A DNA stretch of 64,000 nt from Acestrorhynchus altus (GCA_034509495.1 CM067525.1:17750451-17814450), one strand, 5' to 3'; shown: positions 10,442 through 22,552, counted from the stretch's first letter. Notes: generated from the sequence alone by a model not told the origin. A program made the numbers and translations.

Positions 10442-12689
10442 GAGTTTTAATCAGCTATAATCGTCTGGTGCCCAGAGTGTGATTACAGCATATTCACATT
10501 CGGGTTTAACGATGCTCCTGCCACGGTCAAACACCTTGGTGCAGGCTTCGAGAAATGGTGCAACTTGCATGTAATTGAAAATGAGTTTAATTCAACAGCA
10601 TGCTTTCTGTGAAAGATGTTCAGGAGTGTTTTTAATGATTCGAAGTGACACAGTACAATACATTTCCTTTTCTGTTGATCATAATAATAAAGGCATCAGT
10701 TTAAGGCGAGCAAACACAAAAAAAACAGGCTGTAATGCAAATAAATGACAGCACATGATTAATCATTATATTGCTATAATGCCCATTATGTCTCCGTACG
10801 CGTTTCACTCCGGCCACATTCTCTCTGATTAACATCGCCGCCATCCTCTCGCACGCCGAATGTGGGCGTTCCATTGGTTTTCACAGGCTAAGCAAACGGA
10901 AGAAACTTATTGCTAAGAAAGTTCCAGAAAACAGTCCGCAAGAAAGTCCAGAGGCGAGTCTGAACGCTGTTAAACCTCCTGCTACAGTCTGGATCTGTTG
11001 GCCTTCTCACAGATGCTGCACCTGAAGTGTGAAATGCATCGTATTGCGCCATAAAGGAAGTAAAAATGTTATTTCTGCACTGATAAGAGTGTTGAGGCCT
11101 CGTGCTCTGGAGGCCAGTCCTCTGAGAGTTCAGCTTCAGGATCCACTGAGTTTTGGTATGTTCAGCAATGCGCATCGGTTTAGCTTTCAGAACGCTGAAA
11201 TTTATTGCCTTCCATGGTATTTTTATACTTTGCACCAAAAACGACATTTTATGGATTCATGCATAGATGACGTGTTTATGCTGACCGTGATGCTTCTTTT
11301 GCACATTTAGGTAAATGATAGCTAGCTAATTGTTAATTAACAACTTGACTAATATGTAGCTTATATTACCGAGATTAATATAATAGCTGAGATGCAGCTA
11401 AGATTAACGTAGTTAACGTAGCTACTATTAATATGGCTGAGATATATGTAATATTACTTGGTCAATATATAGTTCGTCTCAGTTGACCTTTAGAACTTTA
11501 GAAGTTTGACGTACTTTTATTCATCAAAACAAAATAAAAGTATTTTATATGCTTCCCAGATATTATTTTCAGGAGATCCTAGATTACTCTAATTTGTCTT
11601 CATTTGAAATGTAAAAATTAACTATTAAAACGCATGAATTTGACTGTTTTGATCGAACATGCTTGCATTTTACTTTATATTTCAGAAGTCCTGTTGAAAA
11701 TTGATCAAACATCCAGTGTTTTTGAGTTGCAAATTCAATAATTGTGATGTTTTAAATGATCAGATTGACGAGGAATTTACAATACGTTCTTCAAAATACA
11801 TGACAGTAATCTACATAAAATAACAGCCTGAATTTCTTTTACTATTTTTATTATTTAAGTATTTATCAGTATTATTTCTTCTCAGGATTTATTCTGAAAT
11901 TTGAACACTGTGTGAGCAAAGAGAGTAAACAGCCCTCTGAATTTTATTTAGTTGGAAACAAGTAAATCTAAATGTCTGAGACAGAGTTAGTCTGTCTGTG
12001 TTCTGTGTATCCTGTCTGCAGGTTACTCTGATCCTGAGTTATGAGGCCTAGAAAACAGCAGTAACTACCCGCGAAGTGCATATCTCGGGTTCTCGAGTAG
12101 CGAATGTGTAGCTAATTTAATATTAGGTATGCTATGAGGTAAGTAACTTGGCTAATATTTTAGTTTCACTAATATCTAATATTAACTTGGCTAATATATA
12201 GTCATATTAACATAGTTAATATTAGTTTAACTGACGTAGCTAATGTTAACGTCGGTAATACAGTTAATATTAACTTGGTAAATATATAGCTAATATTAGT
12301 CTCACTAATAAACTGAGGAAAGAAATCGCTGGTTGACAGTAAAAAACAAATCTATAAGCTACATTTCATGCATACATCGTAGCTCCCATTTTCTCGTTTG
12401 TGTTTTAATAAGAAACGCCATCAGAACTCATGAAATGATTCAGCATTTCCCTTTAAAGATAAAATATGGCTTATATTTTGAAACGCATCGCCTGTCCTTC
12501 TTACTTAGAACCAGTGGCTAAAGTCTATTTACAGAACCGTTGCGAAACAAGGATGGTGTTTTTCCTACGTTGAGTGTGTGGTTGTCTTGCTTTAGTGCAC
12601 CCTCTGCTGTTTGAAAGCAGAAGCGCGCATTTCAGTTGTAATAACTATAATAATACGTAAAGCTTGAGTGTTGCTGTGTTTACAGCGTG
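10442..12689. other. Intergenic, AT-rich, no gene recognised
   Basis: Mostly unique AT-rich sequence. Two stretches (about 11325-11480 and 12110-12310) contain loosely repeated TTAACGTAGCTAATATTAAC-like units. No supported exon was seen on either strand. The 3' UTR of the complexin gene should extend into the right part of this interval. Confidence 0.5.
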
Positions 12690-15600
12690 TTACTTCTTCA
12701 GCATGTCCTGCAGTGGTCCTGGCAGGTACTTCATCACCGTGTCCATGATGCTCTCCTCTTCCTCGTCTTCATCTCCACACCCAGATGGTACAGCCTTTTT
12801 CGTACGTGTCAAACTGCCCTCGCTGGCCGCGTCCATGGCTGCCTGCGCCTCGGCTTCGGCCTCCTCCTTTTTCTTAAGGCCGTACTGAAACACACACACA
12901 CAGCGTAAGAATACCTGCCTGCAATGACAATGTGGGCAAAGATAAAAGCTGTGCATTGCAGTTTACAAATAATAACATGCCATTAAGAAATCTCTAATAT
13001 CACTGACATCAAAACAAGCCGCAATGATGGTGACAGCCTGAATGAACCCACGGTGATGACGACAGCCGAAAGAAGCCGCAGTGATACTGTGTTCCCTAAT
13101 GAAGCCGCGATGGCAGTGTCACCTCGAATGAAGCTGTGATGGCGGTGACGTTCTTGCATCACCCCGGTATTGTCCAGAATGAAGCCAGAGTGTCGTCACT
13201 ATGACACCTACAGCCTGAATGAAGCCACGACGGCGGTGTCATTTCAAATGAAGCTGCAATGACAGCGTTGCCTCAGCATCTTCCCAAATGAAGCTGTGAT
13301 GATGCTGCCATCCCGAATGAACCCACAACAAAATCCCGAATGAACCCACAACAAAATCCCGAATGAACCCACAACAAAATCCTGAATGAAGCCACGATAA
13401 CGTTAGTATGTGGAACGAAGCTGTAATACAATTAATATTCAAAATGAAAGTGGCAATGACATCACAATGAGGCTGTCTTCTCCAAATGAAGCTTCGTGTC
13501 GTCATGACAACGTCATTCCTGAATGAATCTGTGATGCCGGCAACCGCCCAAATGAATTTGCAATGATGCCGATGTTCACAATGGACCTGTGATCATGAAG
13601 TCCCGAATGAAGCCGTAATTTCATTAATATTTAGAATTAAAGTCTAACCTTGTCTCTGATTCCCTGCCTCATCACCTCCCTCTCGGCCTCCATCTTGGCA
13701 TATTTGGCTTTCCTCTCCTCCTCCTGCTGCCTCAGAGCCTCCTGTCTCTCCTCCTCTTTCTCTTTCTCTGCCTCAGGGTCCTTATCTTCCTCTCCACCCA
13801 GCATCTTGCCCACATCAGGAGGACCCCCTTCACTCACACACACACAAAACCAAGGGGTTAGAGACATATTGGGCACAGACACAACTAAACAGTCAGTTCT
13901 GAAAGTTAATGTTGAAGCACATCTGAGAACCTTTGACAAGAACCAAACTATGATGTTCTAGACTGAATCAGAACATCTACAGAACTTCAGGCAGATCTTG
14001 TGAAGTGTTCCCGATATGCAGTGGTCAGTACCTGCAAAAAGTAACAGGAAAGGCCAACCGGTCAACCAGCAACAATGTCATGGGGCCCAAGACTCATTGA
14101 TGCTCAGGACCTAACACTTGTACTGTGTTCTACATTTATGTGCAAGTCCTAACAACACAATGTCTCTTTGTCTCTCTTGTCTTCTGAACACTCAGGGCAC
14201 CATGCCTCGCTGAAGAACAAAGTCTGTAGATTCAAAGTTTTGTCCACATCTTCATACGACAAGAAATGAAGTTAAATGCAAAGCCAGACACATCCTATTT
14301 TGGGTACTTGGCCTACAGGATCGGCTGCTAACATCTACCACAGGACACCTTCAGAGGCCTTGTGGAGTCTGTTCCTCCAGTTTCAATACCAAAGAAGCCT
14401 CCAGTGCATGTTTACTGCTCTGTCCAAGGGAGTTGTTCTTGGATAAAACAGAACTCAAGTTTTATTTGGACGACTGTCAAGTGTTGTGAATTTTATTATT
14501 ATAAATATCCTTGTGAATCTATTCATAAATAAGTTTAAAAAAGGATTTCTAGGAAATCTGGCCTAAGGTTCTAAAGTTTAACAGCCACAGTGTGTGAAAC
14601 TACCTACACCATGTTTGGAAATAATACAGGAGTGGATTCTTACACACTTCCACATCAGTCATCAAACACACGTTTAAAAACCTATATTAAAGTAAAGGAA
14701 CGTGGGGTTGTTAGATGGAATCAGGAGAAACATCTGTCCCAATGTGCTGAAGCTGAAAAAGGATGTTCTGCTGGAGCCTGTTTACCAGCACCAAAGGTCC
14801 ATGTTCCAGTCTACCCTGTGTTGGGTTTTCTTGAAGACACGGCCTTGTACTACATTCCCCTTCTGTGAGCTGGTAAAGAACCGTAACTACCCTCTTCTGT
14901 GTTGGTATTGACCTGCAGAGCTCAGCAGAAACACTGCTGTCCACAAATCATGACTGTTGGCAGCAGCAGCAGAGTCAATCTGAGCAGATTCCCTGAGTCA
15001 GCCACTTGTATTCCAGAAGATTGATGTGCGGAGTCTTTAAGTAGGATTCCAGTGCAGGTTTGCTGCAGTTTGAGCTACTTTACACTAAACAGCCACTGAC
15101 AACAGAGCCCTGGACCTGCTGTGGGACTTACGATAGAGGTTCAAATAAATAGCAGCAGCAGTACAAACGGTGCTTGAAGGTTTGAAGATGTGGTAACTGT
15201 ATGATGAGGTCTGGGAGAATGATTGTTTCTCGTTCTCGATGTCTTGGAAGTCAAGAATGGGCCGCTTCACGAGCCTCTTTGATTCATCTCCAGAACGGAG
15301 ATGGCTTATGGGAAGTCTTAGCCTGAGGAGGGACAGACCATAAACCCAGGACAAGGGTGGCCAGGGTGACGAATTGACAGAGGTTCTACTGCTGCACAAG
15401 AACAGTGATGCCTGATGATAGTTGTTTAGCTGCAGACCATTGAGAGTGCCCATGCTAACTCCTGTCCACCATGACCTACAATAGATACAGGATTGTCATA
15501 ATTGGAATGACATCGGTGGTCTTGTCCAACTGGGTCATGTTTAACGCAACATGCCAGACGTCTCTGCATGGAGGTGTAGACGTTCCAAATGGTGTCGTGT

Positions 15601-17517
15601 GATGATCCATCCCATGCAGCTTGAATGTTCTCACTCAGTTCTGCAGATGGTGTGGTAGGGGTGGAGTGTTGATAGAGCGTCCAATAGCATCCACACATTT
15701 TCAATCAGGGACAGGTCTGGAGATGAGACCGACCACGGCGTAGTATCTGTGTCTTCAAGACGAGATCTTGAGACGGCAGCAGTGTGTGGACGAGCGTCGT
15801 CCTGTTGGAATAGAGCACCGGAGTGTGTGTCCAGAAAAGGTAGAACCACTGGTTGCAGAACCTCATTAATGTAACGTTGGTCTGTTAAAGTGTCTGTAAT
15901 GAAGACCGAAGGTGATCTGACATCGTACAAAATCCACAGATGGATTCATAGGTTGTCTCCACTGAGTAATTTTGATGTCGTTTTCAGGTGAATAACGGTA
16001 CATCAAACTATGCCAACATCCCCCAAAATGGCCAAGGAGTAGGTGTCCCCATCTCACCACCCTTTGAAACGTCCCTGCGGCACCACTGTCCATAAAGGGT
16101 CCAGCCAGGATTTGCTTGATTGCGTAGCTAGACATTTTCCCTGCACTGTACGGCTGCTGTGACGATGCTGCCGCTGCAGTTTAAAGGTTTGCGCTCACTC
16201 TTTGAAGGACAGGAGTGTGTCACTTTGGCCTCGTTACTTCAGGCCACTGCAGCACTCTGAGCTGGCGCTGAGCCAGCACTGACGTCAAGCGCACACATGC
16301 AGGAAAATACAGTAAAATGCAGAGCCGCCTTGAACCATGAATCCATCAGAAGCTGAAATCAGCCAAGCATGCATCTCCCATCGTGTTTCAGACTGGTCAG
16401 AAATTCCAACGGCACTGCCACTCCTGTTCTGTCTCCTTGGTGGTGTCTGTGGGTGTGCAAGTGTCCAGTATTCAACAATGACATCAATTGGAGGGTCAGA
16501 TTTTAGTACCATTGGTGGTTGCTATAGTGTCACTTACTGGTTACTATGGCATCCCAGGTGGTTGCTATGGTGTTGGTAAGTGTTTGCTATAGTGTCACTT
16601 ACTGGTTACTATGGCATCCCAGGTGGCTGCTATGGTGTTGCTAAGGGGCTGCTATAGTGTTGGTAACTGATTGCTAAGGTAACCCATGTGGTTACTAAGT
16701 GACTGCTATAATGTTGCTCACTGGTTGCTACAGTATCCAAGGCGGTTATTATGGCATTGCTCTAGTGTTGTGAACTGGTTCCTATCGTATCCAGTGTGGT
16801 TGCTACGGTGTTGCTAAGTGGTTACCACATGGATGCTATGGTATCTCAGGCCTGATGGGTTCAAAATGCACACGCTACTGGTTCTAAGTAAGTGCTGAAT
16901 CTGCCGTTTGTGGCCCGAACGGTGGAAAAGCTTCGGTTTTTCGTTTCATTCGTTTCAATCACAATACGATTGACACTGTCTGCACTTTATTCGCGGTACT
17001 TATTCACACAACCCCAACTTATACACACAACCCCACGCAGGAGCTACAGCTGCAGCTCAGGGGGAAAAACACAATGGGAACGTGTGGGATATGAGCCCTT
17101 TAATTCATAATCCATCATGCAGAGAGCCACTAATACCCCTCCAGCACAAAGAGCAGCCGCATCGTGCTGACCGAAGCTCATTATGAAGCGTATTGAGTTT
17201 CCGTCTGACCACAGGTCACTTCAGCGGGGTTTCCCCAGGCAGGACAGACTCCAGACAGGCTTGATTTCACAAAGCAGCTTTTCCATTAGACAGGCCGCTG
17301 ACGGGGACACACCGACACACAGGTTAAAACACACTTACCATGGACGTCAGCGTGCAGAAGCAGAACTCCTGCAGCGGACAGAACAAACCTCTGCATATCT
17401 AGAACAGAGGTTCCCTTTACACTAGCTGTGTTTATTAACAGTGTCCTGATACTTCTGGACAGCGAGGAAGTTCAGTAAATCGTGCACTGTGAAATAAACC
17501 CATGAGCTCTCCTCTAA

Positions 17518-17552
<35 letters not shown>

Positions 17553-17629
17553 AGTGCTGAGTCAAATAATTCAGCAGTGCTTCTATCTCTGCACTCACCT
17601 CCCAGAGCTGCTTTCATCACAAAATTCAT
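12690..17629 (-). CDS. cplx1: Complexin (CPLX1-like), SNARE clamp/activator of synaptic exocytosis
   Basis: Complexin binds assembled SNARE complexes at the presynaptic membrane and controls calcium-triggered vesicle fusion. Three coding exons: 17599-17629 (31 nt, MNFVMKAALGG start), 13649-13827 (179 nt) and 12690-12884 (195 nt, TAA at 12690-12692). Together they give 405 nt, or 134 residues, the usual complexin 1/2 length. Visible parts are the N-terminal region, an acidic accessory helix (about 29-48), the central SNARE-binding helix with RKAKYAKMEAEREVMRQGI and DKYG (Tyr71), and the C-terminal amphipathic end LPGPLQDMLKK. There is no CAAX box, so it is not complexin 3/4. RQGIRDKYG and EAEAQAAM favour CPLX1 over CPLX2, but a fish-specific paralogue name (for example cplx2l) is possible. 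Both acceptors are preceded by short GT tracts. Confidence 0.93.
12885..13648 (-). repeat. Complexin intron 2 with degenerate AATGAAGCC repeats
   Basis: From about 13020 to 13620 the + strand repeats AATGAAGCC(G/A)C(A/G)ATG(A/G) at irregular spacing of roughly 25-55 bp. Three closer copies around ATCCCGAATGAACCCACAAC lie at 13310-13380. This is a decayed minisatellite occupying most of the 764-bp intron. Confidence 0.75.
15545..15935 (-). mobile_element. Tc1-like transposase fragment
   Basis: The - strand frame reads YDVRSPSVFITDTLTDQ, then ALFQQDDARPHTAAVSRSRL and SPDLSLIENVWMLL, which are the second Asp and the Glu of the Tc1/mariner DDE catalytic triad. It then shifts frame into LSENIQAAWDGSSHDTIWN. 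The N-terminal DNA-binding half is missing. The adjoining - strand frame at 15866-16135 is probably part of the same or a nested element. Confidence 0.85.
16515..16862. repeat. GGTTGCTATGGTGTTGCTAA minisatellite
   Basis: About sixteen degenerate units of roughly 20 bp built on GGTTGCTATGG, TGTTGCTAAG and TAGTGTCACTTACTGG, in complexin intron 1. Confidence 0.85.
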
Positions 17630-17679
17630 CTCTGCCGCTTAGTTAGTTCTCCTCTCTCAGAACCAATCCTGTGTACCTG

Positions 17680-17684
17680 CAGAG

Positions 17685-17732
<48 letters not shown>
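17680..17732. repeat. (CA)n microsatellite upstream of complexin start
   Basis: A pure CA tract about 50 bp upstream (in the gene's sense) of the complexin ATG at 17629. It lies in the 5' UTR or a 5' intron. A second CA tract is at 17519-17550, inside intron 1. Confidence 0.9.
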
Positions 17733-17921
17733 GCACTTCAGTAAAACGGCAATCCTACAATTTGCTTTTGTTTCATTTCTGTCTGTGAAAATATAAAGAG
17801 AAGGCGTGTGGCTGATGAATGGGAGTGTGACTGCAGCTCAGCAGGGTCGCTGTGCTATTGGTGTTGGTTGCTGTGGTATATAAGTCAGTTGATAAAGTGT
17901 TGAATATAAGTGGTATGATGT

Positions 17922-18760
17922 AATAGTACTAGTAGTGTAACAGTGGTGTTGTAATAGTAGTAGAGGTGTAGTAATAGTGTAGCAGTGGTGTAGTAGTAGT
18001 GTAGCAGTAGTAGAGGTGTAGTAATAGTGTAGCAGTAGTGTAGTAGTAGTGTAGCAGTAGTACAGGTATAGTAATAGTGTAGCAGTGGTGTAGTAATAGT
18101 GTAGCAGTAGTGTAGTAGTAGTGTAGCAGTAGTACAGGTGTAGTAATAGTGTAGCAGTAGTGTAGCAGTAGTACAGGTGTAGTAATAGTGTAGCAGTGGT
18201 GTAGTAATAGTGTAGCAGTAGTGTAGTAGTGTAGCAGTAGTAGAGGTGTAGTAATAGTGTAGCAGTAGTGTAGTAATAGTGTAGCAGTAGTGTAGTAATA
18301 GTGTAGCAGTGGTGTAGTAGTAGTAGTAGTAGTGTAGCAGTAGTAGAGGTGTAGTAATAGTGTAGCAGTCGTGTAGTAATAGTGTAGCAGTAGTGTAGTA
18401 GTAGTGTAGCAGTAGTAGAGGTGTAGTAATAGTGTAGCAGTGGTGTAGTAATAGTGTAGCAGTAGTGTAGTAGTAGTACAGGTGTAGTAATAATGTAGCA
18501 GTGGTGTAGTAATAGTGTAGCAGTAGTGTAGTAGTAGTGTAGCAGTAGTAGAGGTGTAGTAATAGTGTAGCAGTAGTGTAGTAATAGTGTAGCAGTAGTG
18601 TAGTAGTGTAGCAGTAGTAGAGGTGTAGTAATAGTGTAGCAGTAGTGTAGTAATAGTGTAGCAGTAGTGTAGTAATAGTGTAGCAGTGGTGTAGTAGTAG
18701 TAGTAGTGGTGCTGTAGTAGTAGTAGTGGTGGTGGTGGTGGTGTAGTAATGAGTGTACGG
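17922..18760. repeat. Long GTAGTA-type minisatellite, about 0.84 kb
   Basis: The sequence is built from AATAGTGTAGCAGTAGTGTA and AGTAGAGGTGTAGT units of about 18-24 bp, grouped into higher-order blocks of roughly 100 bp. It gives an open frame of 284 codons on the - strand made almost only of Leu, His, Tyr and Thr, which is a repeat artefact. It lies 0.3-1.1 kb upstream of the complexin start codon. Confidence 0.95.
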
Positions 18761-18784
18761 TGAGCCGCAGTGCTAAAGGACATT

Positions 18785-19015
18785 AAAGGTCAGAGCGCTG
18801 CCGCACAGCACTACCACCAGCACGCGCAGGCGGCGCAGGCAGCGCAGTGAGCAGGCTCTGGCGCAGGCGGCGCAGGCGGCGCAGTGAGCGAGCTCTGGCG
18901 CAGGCGGCGCAGGCGGCGCAGGGAGCGGGCTCTGACGCCGGAACGGACCGCAGAATCACAGCTGTGTTCCTAAACGGAGCTGCGCGCTCTCCGCACTGTG
19001 GCGCATTACCTCACA
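18785..19015. promoter_or_regulatory. GC-rich, CpG-dense block with GGCGCAGGC repeats
   Basis: Against an AT-rich background, this segment is rich in CpG (GCGCAGGCGGCGCAGG, repeated about three times with a 36-bp period, then GACGCCGGAACGGACCGC). It lies about 1.2 kb upstream of the complexin ATG, so it could be the promoter or untranslated first exon of that gene. This is inferred from composition and position only; no TATA box or initiator was identified. Confidence 0.4.
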
Positions 19016-19029
19016 TGAACCACACACAG

Positions 19030-19238
19030 CGCAGAGAGAGAGAGAGTGTGTGGAGAGAGAGTGTGAGAGAGTATTGTGTGTGTGTGAGAGAGAGAGAGAG
19101 AGGTGAGAGTGAGTGTGAGAGAGAGAGAGAGAGAGAGTGAGAAGTGTGTGAGAGAGAGAGAGAAGCAGAGAGTGTGTGTGTGAAAGAGATGTATTTGTGT
19201 GAGAGAGAGAATGTGTGTGTGTGTGTGAAAGAGAGAAA

Positions 19239-19291
<53 letters not shown>

Positions 19292-19373
19292 TGTGTGTGT
19301 GTGTATGTGTGAGGTGTGTGTGTGTGTGAGAGAAAGTGAGAGGGTGTGTGTGTGTGTGTGAGAGAGAGAGAAT

Positions 19374-19418
<45 letters not shown>

Positions 19419-19456
19419 TGTGTGTGTGTATGTGTGAGTGTGTGTGTGTGTGTGTG

Positions 19457-19546
<90 letters not shown>

Positions 19547-19547
19547 G
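19030..19547. repeat. Compound (GA)n/(GT)n microsatellite
   Basis: About 0.5 kb of alternating GAGAGA and GTGTGT runs, ending in a GT tract at 19505-19545. Its many open frames on both strands are low-complexity artefacts. Confidence 0.95.
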
Positions 19548-19864
19548 GAATAGTCCGTTTCACCTCAAATGGTGCAGCAGTTCCACAGTGGCTCCAAAGG
19601 CTGCAGCACACGATTTAGTAGCCAGTCAGCTGTCCAGCTGAGAAGAAACCCAGACTGACCGAGGTGGACTCGCCTCGTGCGCTCCTGCTCTTCACCTCTT
19701 CTATCATGAGCAGAAGCAGAGGTCGCAGCATCCTCTTCACTACTGACTGCTGCGCACACTCCTCCACTGCGCCTCCACCACGTGACCCAGCCCACAGGCT
19801 TTATCACACGCTGCAGCCCCGCCCCCTGCTCCTGCTCTCCACGTGCTGATTTTAGCTTCTCACT

Positions 19865-20965
19865 GACCATGAAACACTGGCCACTTTATCAAACACCTGC
19901 GCTTCATCATGTGCTATTAGAAACACTGGCCACTTTATCAAAACACCCACCTGCCTTCCATCACTGTACTTCAATGAAACACTGGCCAGTTTATCAAGCA
20001 TCCACCTGCATTCATCACTGTGCCCCAACAGAAACACTGGCCTTGTCAGAAACACCACCTGCACTTCATCACTGGCCCTTTATTAGAAACACTGGCCACT
20101 TTATCAGAACACCCACCTGCGGCTTCATCACTGGCCACTTTATCAAACACCCACATAAACTTCATCACTGGCCACTTTATTAGAAACACTGGCCACTTTA
20201 TCAGAAACATCCACCTGTGCTTCATCACTGGCCACTTTATCAGAAACATCACCTTCTGCTTCATCTTGTGCTATCAGAAACATCTACCAATGCTTCATGC
20301 AGCCACTTTATTAGAAACATCCACCTGTGCTTCATCACTGGCCACTTTATCAAACACATCCACTGTGCTTCATCACACATAGCCACTTTATTAGAAACAC
20401 CACCTGTCACTTCATCACTGGCCACTTTATTAGAAACACCACCTTCTGCTTCATCACTGGCCACTTTATCAGAAACATCCACCTGTGCTTCATCACTGGA
20501 CACTTTATTAGAAACACTATTACTTTATCAAGTACCCCACCTGCACTTCATCACTGGCCACTTTATTAGAAACACTGGCCACTTTATCAGAAACACCCAC
20601 CTGCGCTTCATCACTGGCCACTTTATTGGAAACACTACCTGTGCTTCATCACTGGCCACTTTATTGGAAACACTACCTGTGCTTCATCCTGGCCACTTTA
20701 TTAGGCTACCTGTGCTTCATCACTGGCCACTTTATTGGAAACACTACCTGTGTAGCTGTCACTGGCCACTTTATTAGAAACACCCACCTGCTTCATCACT
20801 GGCCACTTTATTGGAAACACTACCTGTGCTTCATCACTGGCCACTTGTGGAAACACCACCTGTGCTTCATCACTGTACTTTATTGGAAACACTACCTGTG
20901 CTTCATCACTGGCCACTTTATTGGAAACACCACCTGTGCTTCATCACTGGCCACTTTGTTGAAAC
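19865..20965. repeat. ~40-60 bp minisatellite with GGCCACTTTATTAGAAACAC core
   Basis: About twenty-five units of the pattern CACTGGCCACTTTAT(T/C)AGAAACA followed by CCACCTGTGCTTCATCA. Units vary in length through loss of the first or second half. The core resembles the terminal motif of a very common fish DNA transposon (CACTTTATTAGGTACAC), which suggests the array grew from a transposon end; that link is inference. Confidence 0.9.
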
Positions 20966-21047
20966 ACTACTGTGCGGAGGTGGAGCAGTGTTTATCATGC
21001 GGCTCCTTTGCCTTTTGATCATCCACCTTCTGTCCTCTGTACTACAG

Positions 21048-21100
<53 letters not shown>

Positions 21101-21172
21101 CTGTCTCTCTGTCTGTCTGTCTGTCTCTCCTGTCTCTCTTTCTGTCTCTGTCTGTCTGTCTGTCTCTCTGTT

Positions 21173-21203
<31 letters not shown>

Positions 21204-21237
21204 TTCTGTCCTGTCTCTCTCTCTCTCTCTCTGTCTG

Positions 21238-21302
<65 letters not shown>

Positions 21303-21325
21303 GTCTCTCTGTCTCTCTCTCTCAT
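21048..21325 (+). repeat. (CT)n microsatellite, 0.28 kb
   Basis: Long CT runs broken by CTGT and TTCTGTCC. Overlapping frames of 80-218 codons are artefacts. A (CA)n tract follows at 21450-21486. Confidence 0.95.
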
Positions 21326-21445
21326 CTCCACTCTTTAATCCTGAGTGAAACAGCACTGCAATGCAGCAGGAAGGCTGTAGCGCCCTTTTTGCTGCTGGAT
21401 TCAACTAGGGTGTGGGGCCTCTCTCTGTCTCTTGCCACCCATGCC

Positions 21446-21493
<48 letters not shown>

Positions 21494-22011
21494 AGGCCAT
21501 CCGTCAGTTTAATGCTGGGTATGCGTCGGTCAGCAGAAGGCGCTGTGAGCGTTTGTGCTGATGCTGCAGTCTGCTCAGCTGGACTCCTGTGGGCTGCTGA
21601 TGTTCAGGTCACTCTGTCGCCTCCCTGACCCAAGCTTACACTCCTCAGCCTGTAGACCTCCAGTGTCCTCATCACCTTTACTACAGGAACAGTCTTTTAT
21701 ACTAGTAGTGGAAGGTTTGGATGTTGGAACATTGCTGTGTGGAATTTAATTGCACTCAGCCCTGAGAGTCAGAGGAGCAGTGAGGTAGTGGAGGTTTGTG
21801 AAGTCATTCTGGAGGGGTGGATGGAGCTCCATCACTTCCATCCATCACTGAAGACCCAATGCCTGGGTTACCTGTTAGCTCTCAGTCCTGTATCTTTGCT
21901 GGTGGTTTGGGTTACACACAGGCAGTGGTCATTAGTGGTCATTCCCTACTGTAATGGGCCCTATAGAACATCAGAACGAACCCTAATACACACAGGGGCA
22001 GTGGTGGTAGT

Positions 22012-22345
22012 GTTCAGCGGCGGACAGCAGGGGGCAGTAGTGTTCAGCGGCGGTCAGCAGGGGGCAGTAGTGTTCAGCGGCGGTCAGCAGGGGGCAGTAG
22101 TGTTCAGCGGCGGTCAGCAGGCATTAGAGTGCAGCGGCGGTAAGCGGGGGCAGTAGTGTTCAGCGGCGGTCAGCAGGGGGCAGTGAGTGTTCAGCGGCGG
22201 TCGGCAGAGGGCAGTAGGTGCAGCGGCTGTCAGCAGGGGGCAGTAGTGTTCAGCGGCGGTCAGCAGGAGGCAGTAGAGTGCAGCGGCGGTAAGCAGGGGG
22301 CAGTAGTGTTCAGCGGCGGTCAGCAGGGGGCAGTAGTGTTCAGAC
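22012..22345 (+). repeat. 30-bp minisatellite of CTCF-like cores, eleven units
   Basis: Eleven units of GTGTTCAGCGGCGGTCAGCAGGGGGCAGTA type. Seven contain an unbroken AGCAGGGGGCAG; four carry substitutions or a lost segment. The unit contains a good match to the core of the vertebrate CTCF binding motif, always in the + orientation. It lies about 10 kb upstream of the first recognised gne exon. Confidence 0.92.
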
Positions 22346-22552
22346 TGCGCCGTAACTCAACCTCGCTGAGGAAGGCCGTCGTCGCCTATGCTAAGCTAAG
22401 GTGCCTGTCGATTAAAGCTGTACTTTTGACTGAGAGGAGGTGAATTCTGATTGTCAGGAGGTGAATCTTGACTGTGAGGAGGTGAATTCTGACTGTGAGG
22501 AGGAGGAGAGTTTCCGCTTCAGCACACCAGCCAAGTCCACTCTTGTTCTTCT

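Larger units (their letters stand above)
13828..17598 (-). other. Complexin intron 1 (3.8 kb) with transposon debris
   Basis: The intron separates the 31-nt first coding exon from exon 2. It contains a Tc1-like transposase fragment (15545-15935), a GGTTGCTATGG minisatellite (16515-16860) and a (CA)n tract at 17519-17550. A segment at about 14385-14430 recurs near 63625-63660. No other exon is recognised. Confidence 0.6.

Noticed and set aside
17929..18783. 284-codon open frame on the - strand
   Set aside because: Made almost only of Leu, His, Tyr and Thr from the GTAGTA minisatellite; no start context, no domain, and its length tracks the repeat.
19006..19641. Long His/Thr/Ser and Cys/Val frames
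   Set aside because: Products of GA/GT microsatellites, present on both strands at once.
19865..20965. Possible CRISPR-like repeat-spacer array
   Set aside because: The units are variable tandem copies with no constant repeat separated by unique spacers, and the window is a vertebrate nuclear genome.
22012..22345. 139-codon Gly/Gln-rich frame in the CTCF-like array
   Set aside because: A repeat-derived frame (FSGGQQGAVV); the DNA motif explains it better than a protein.
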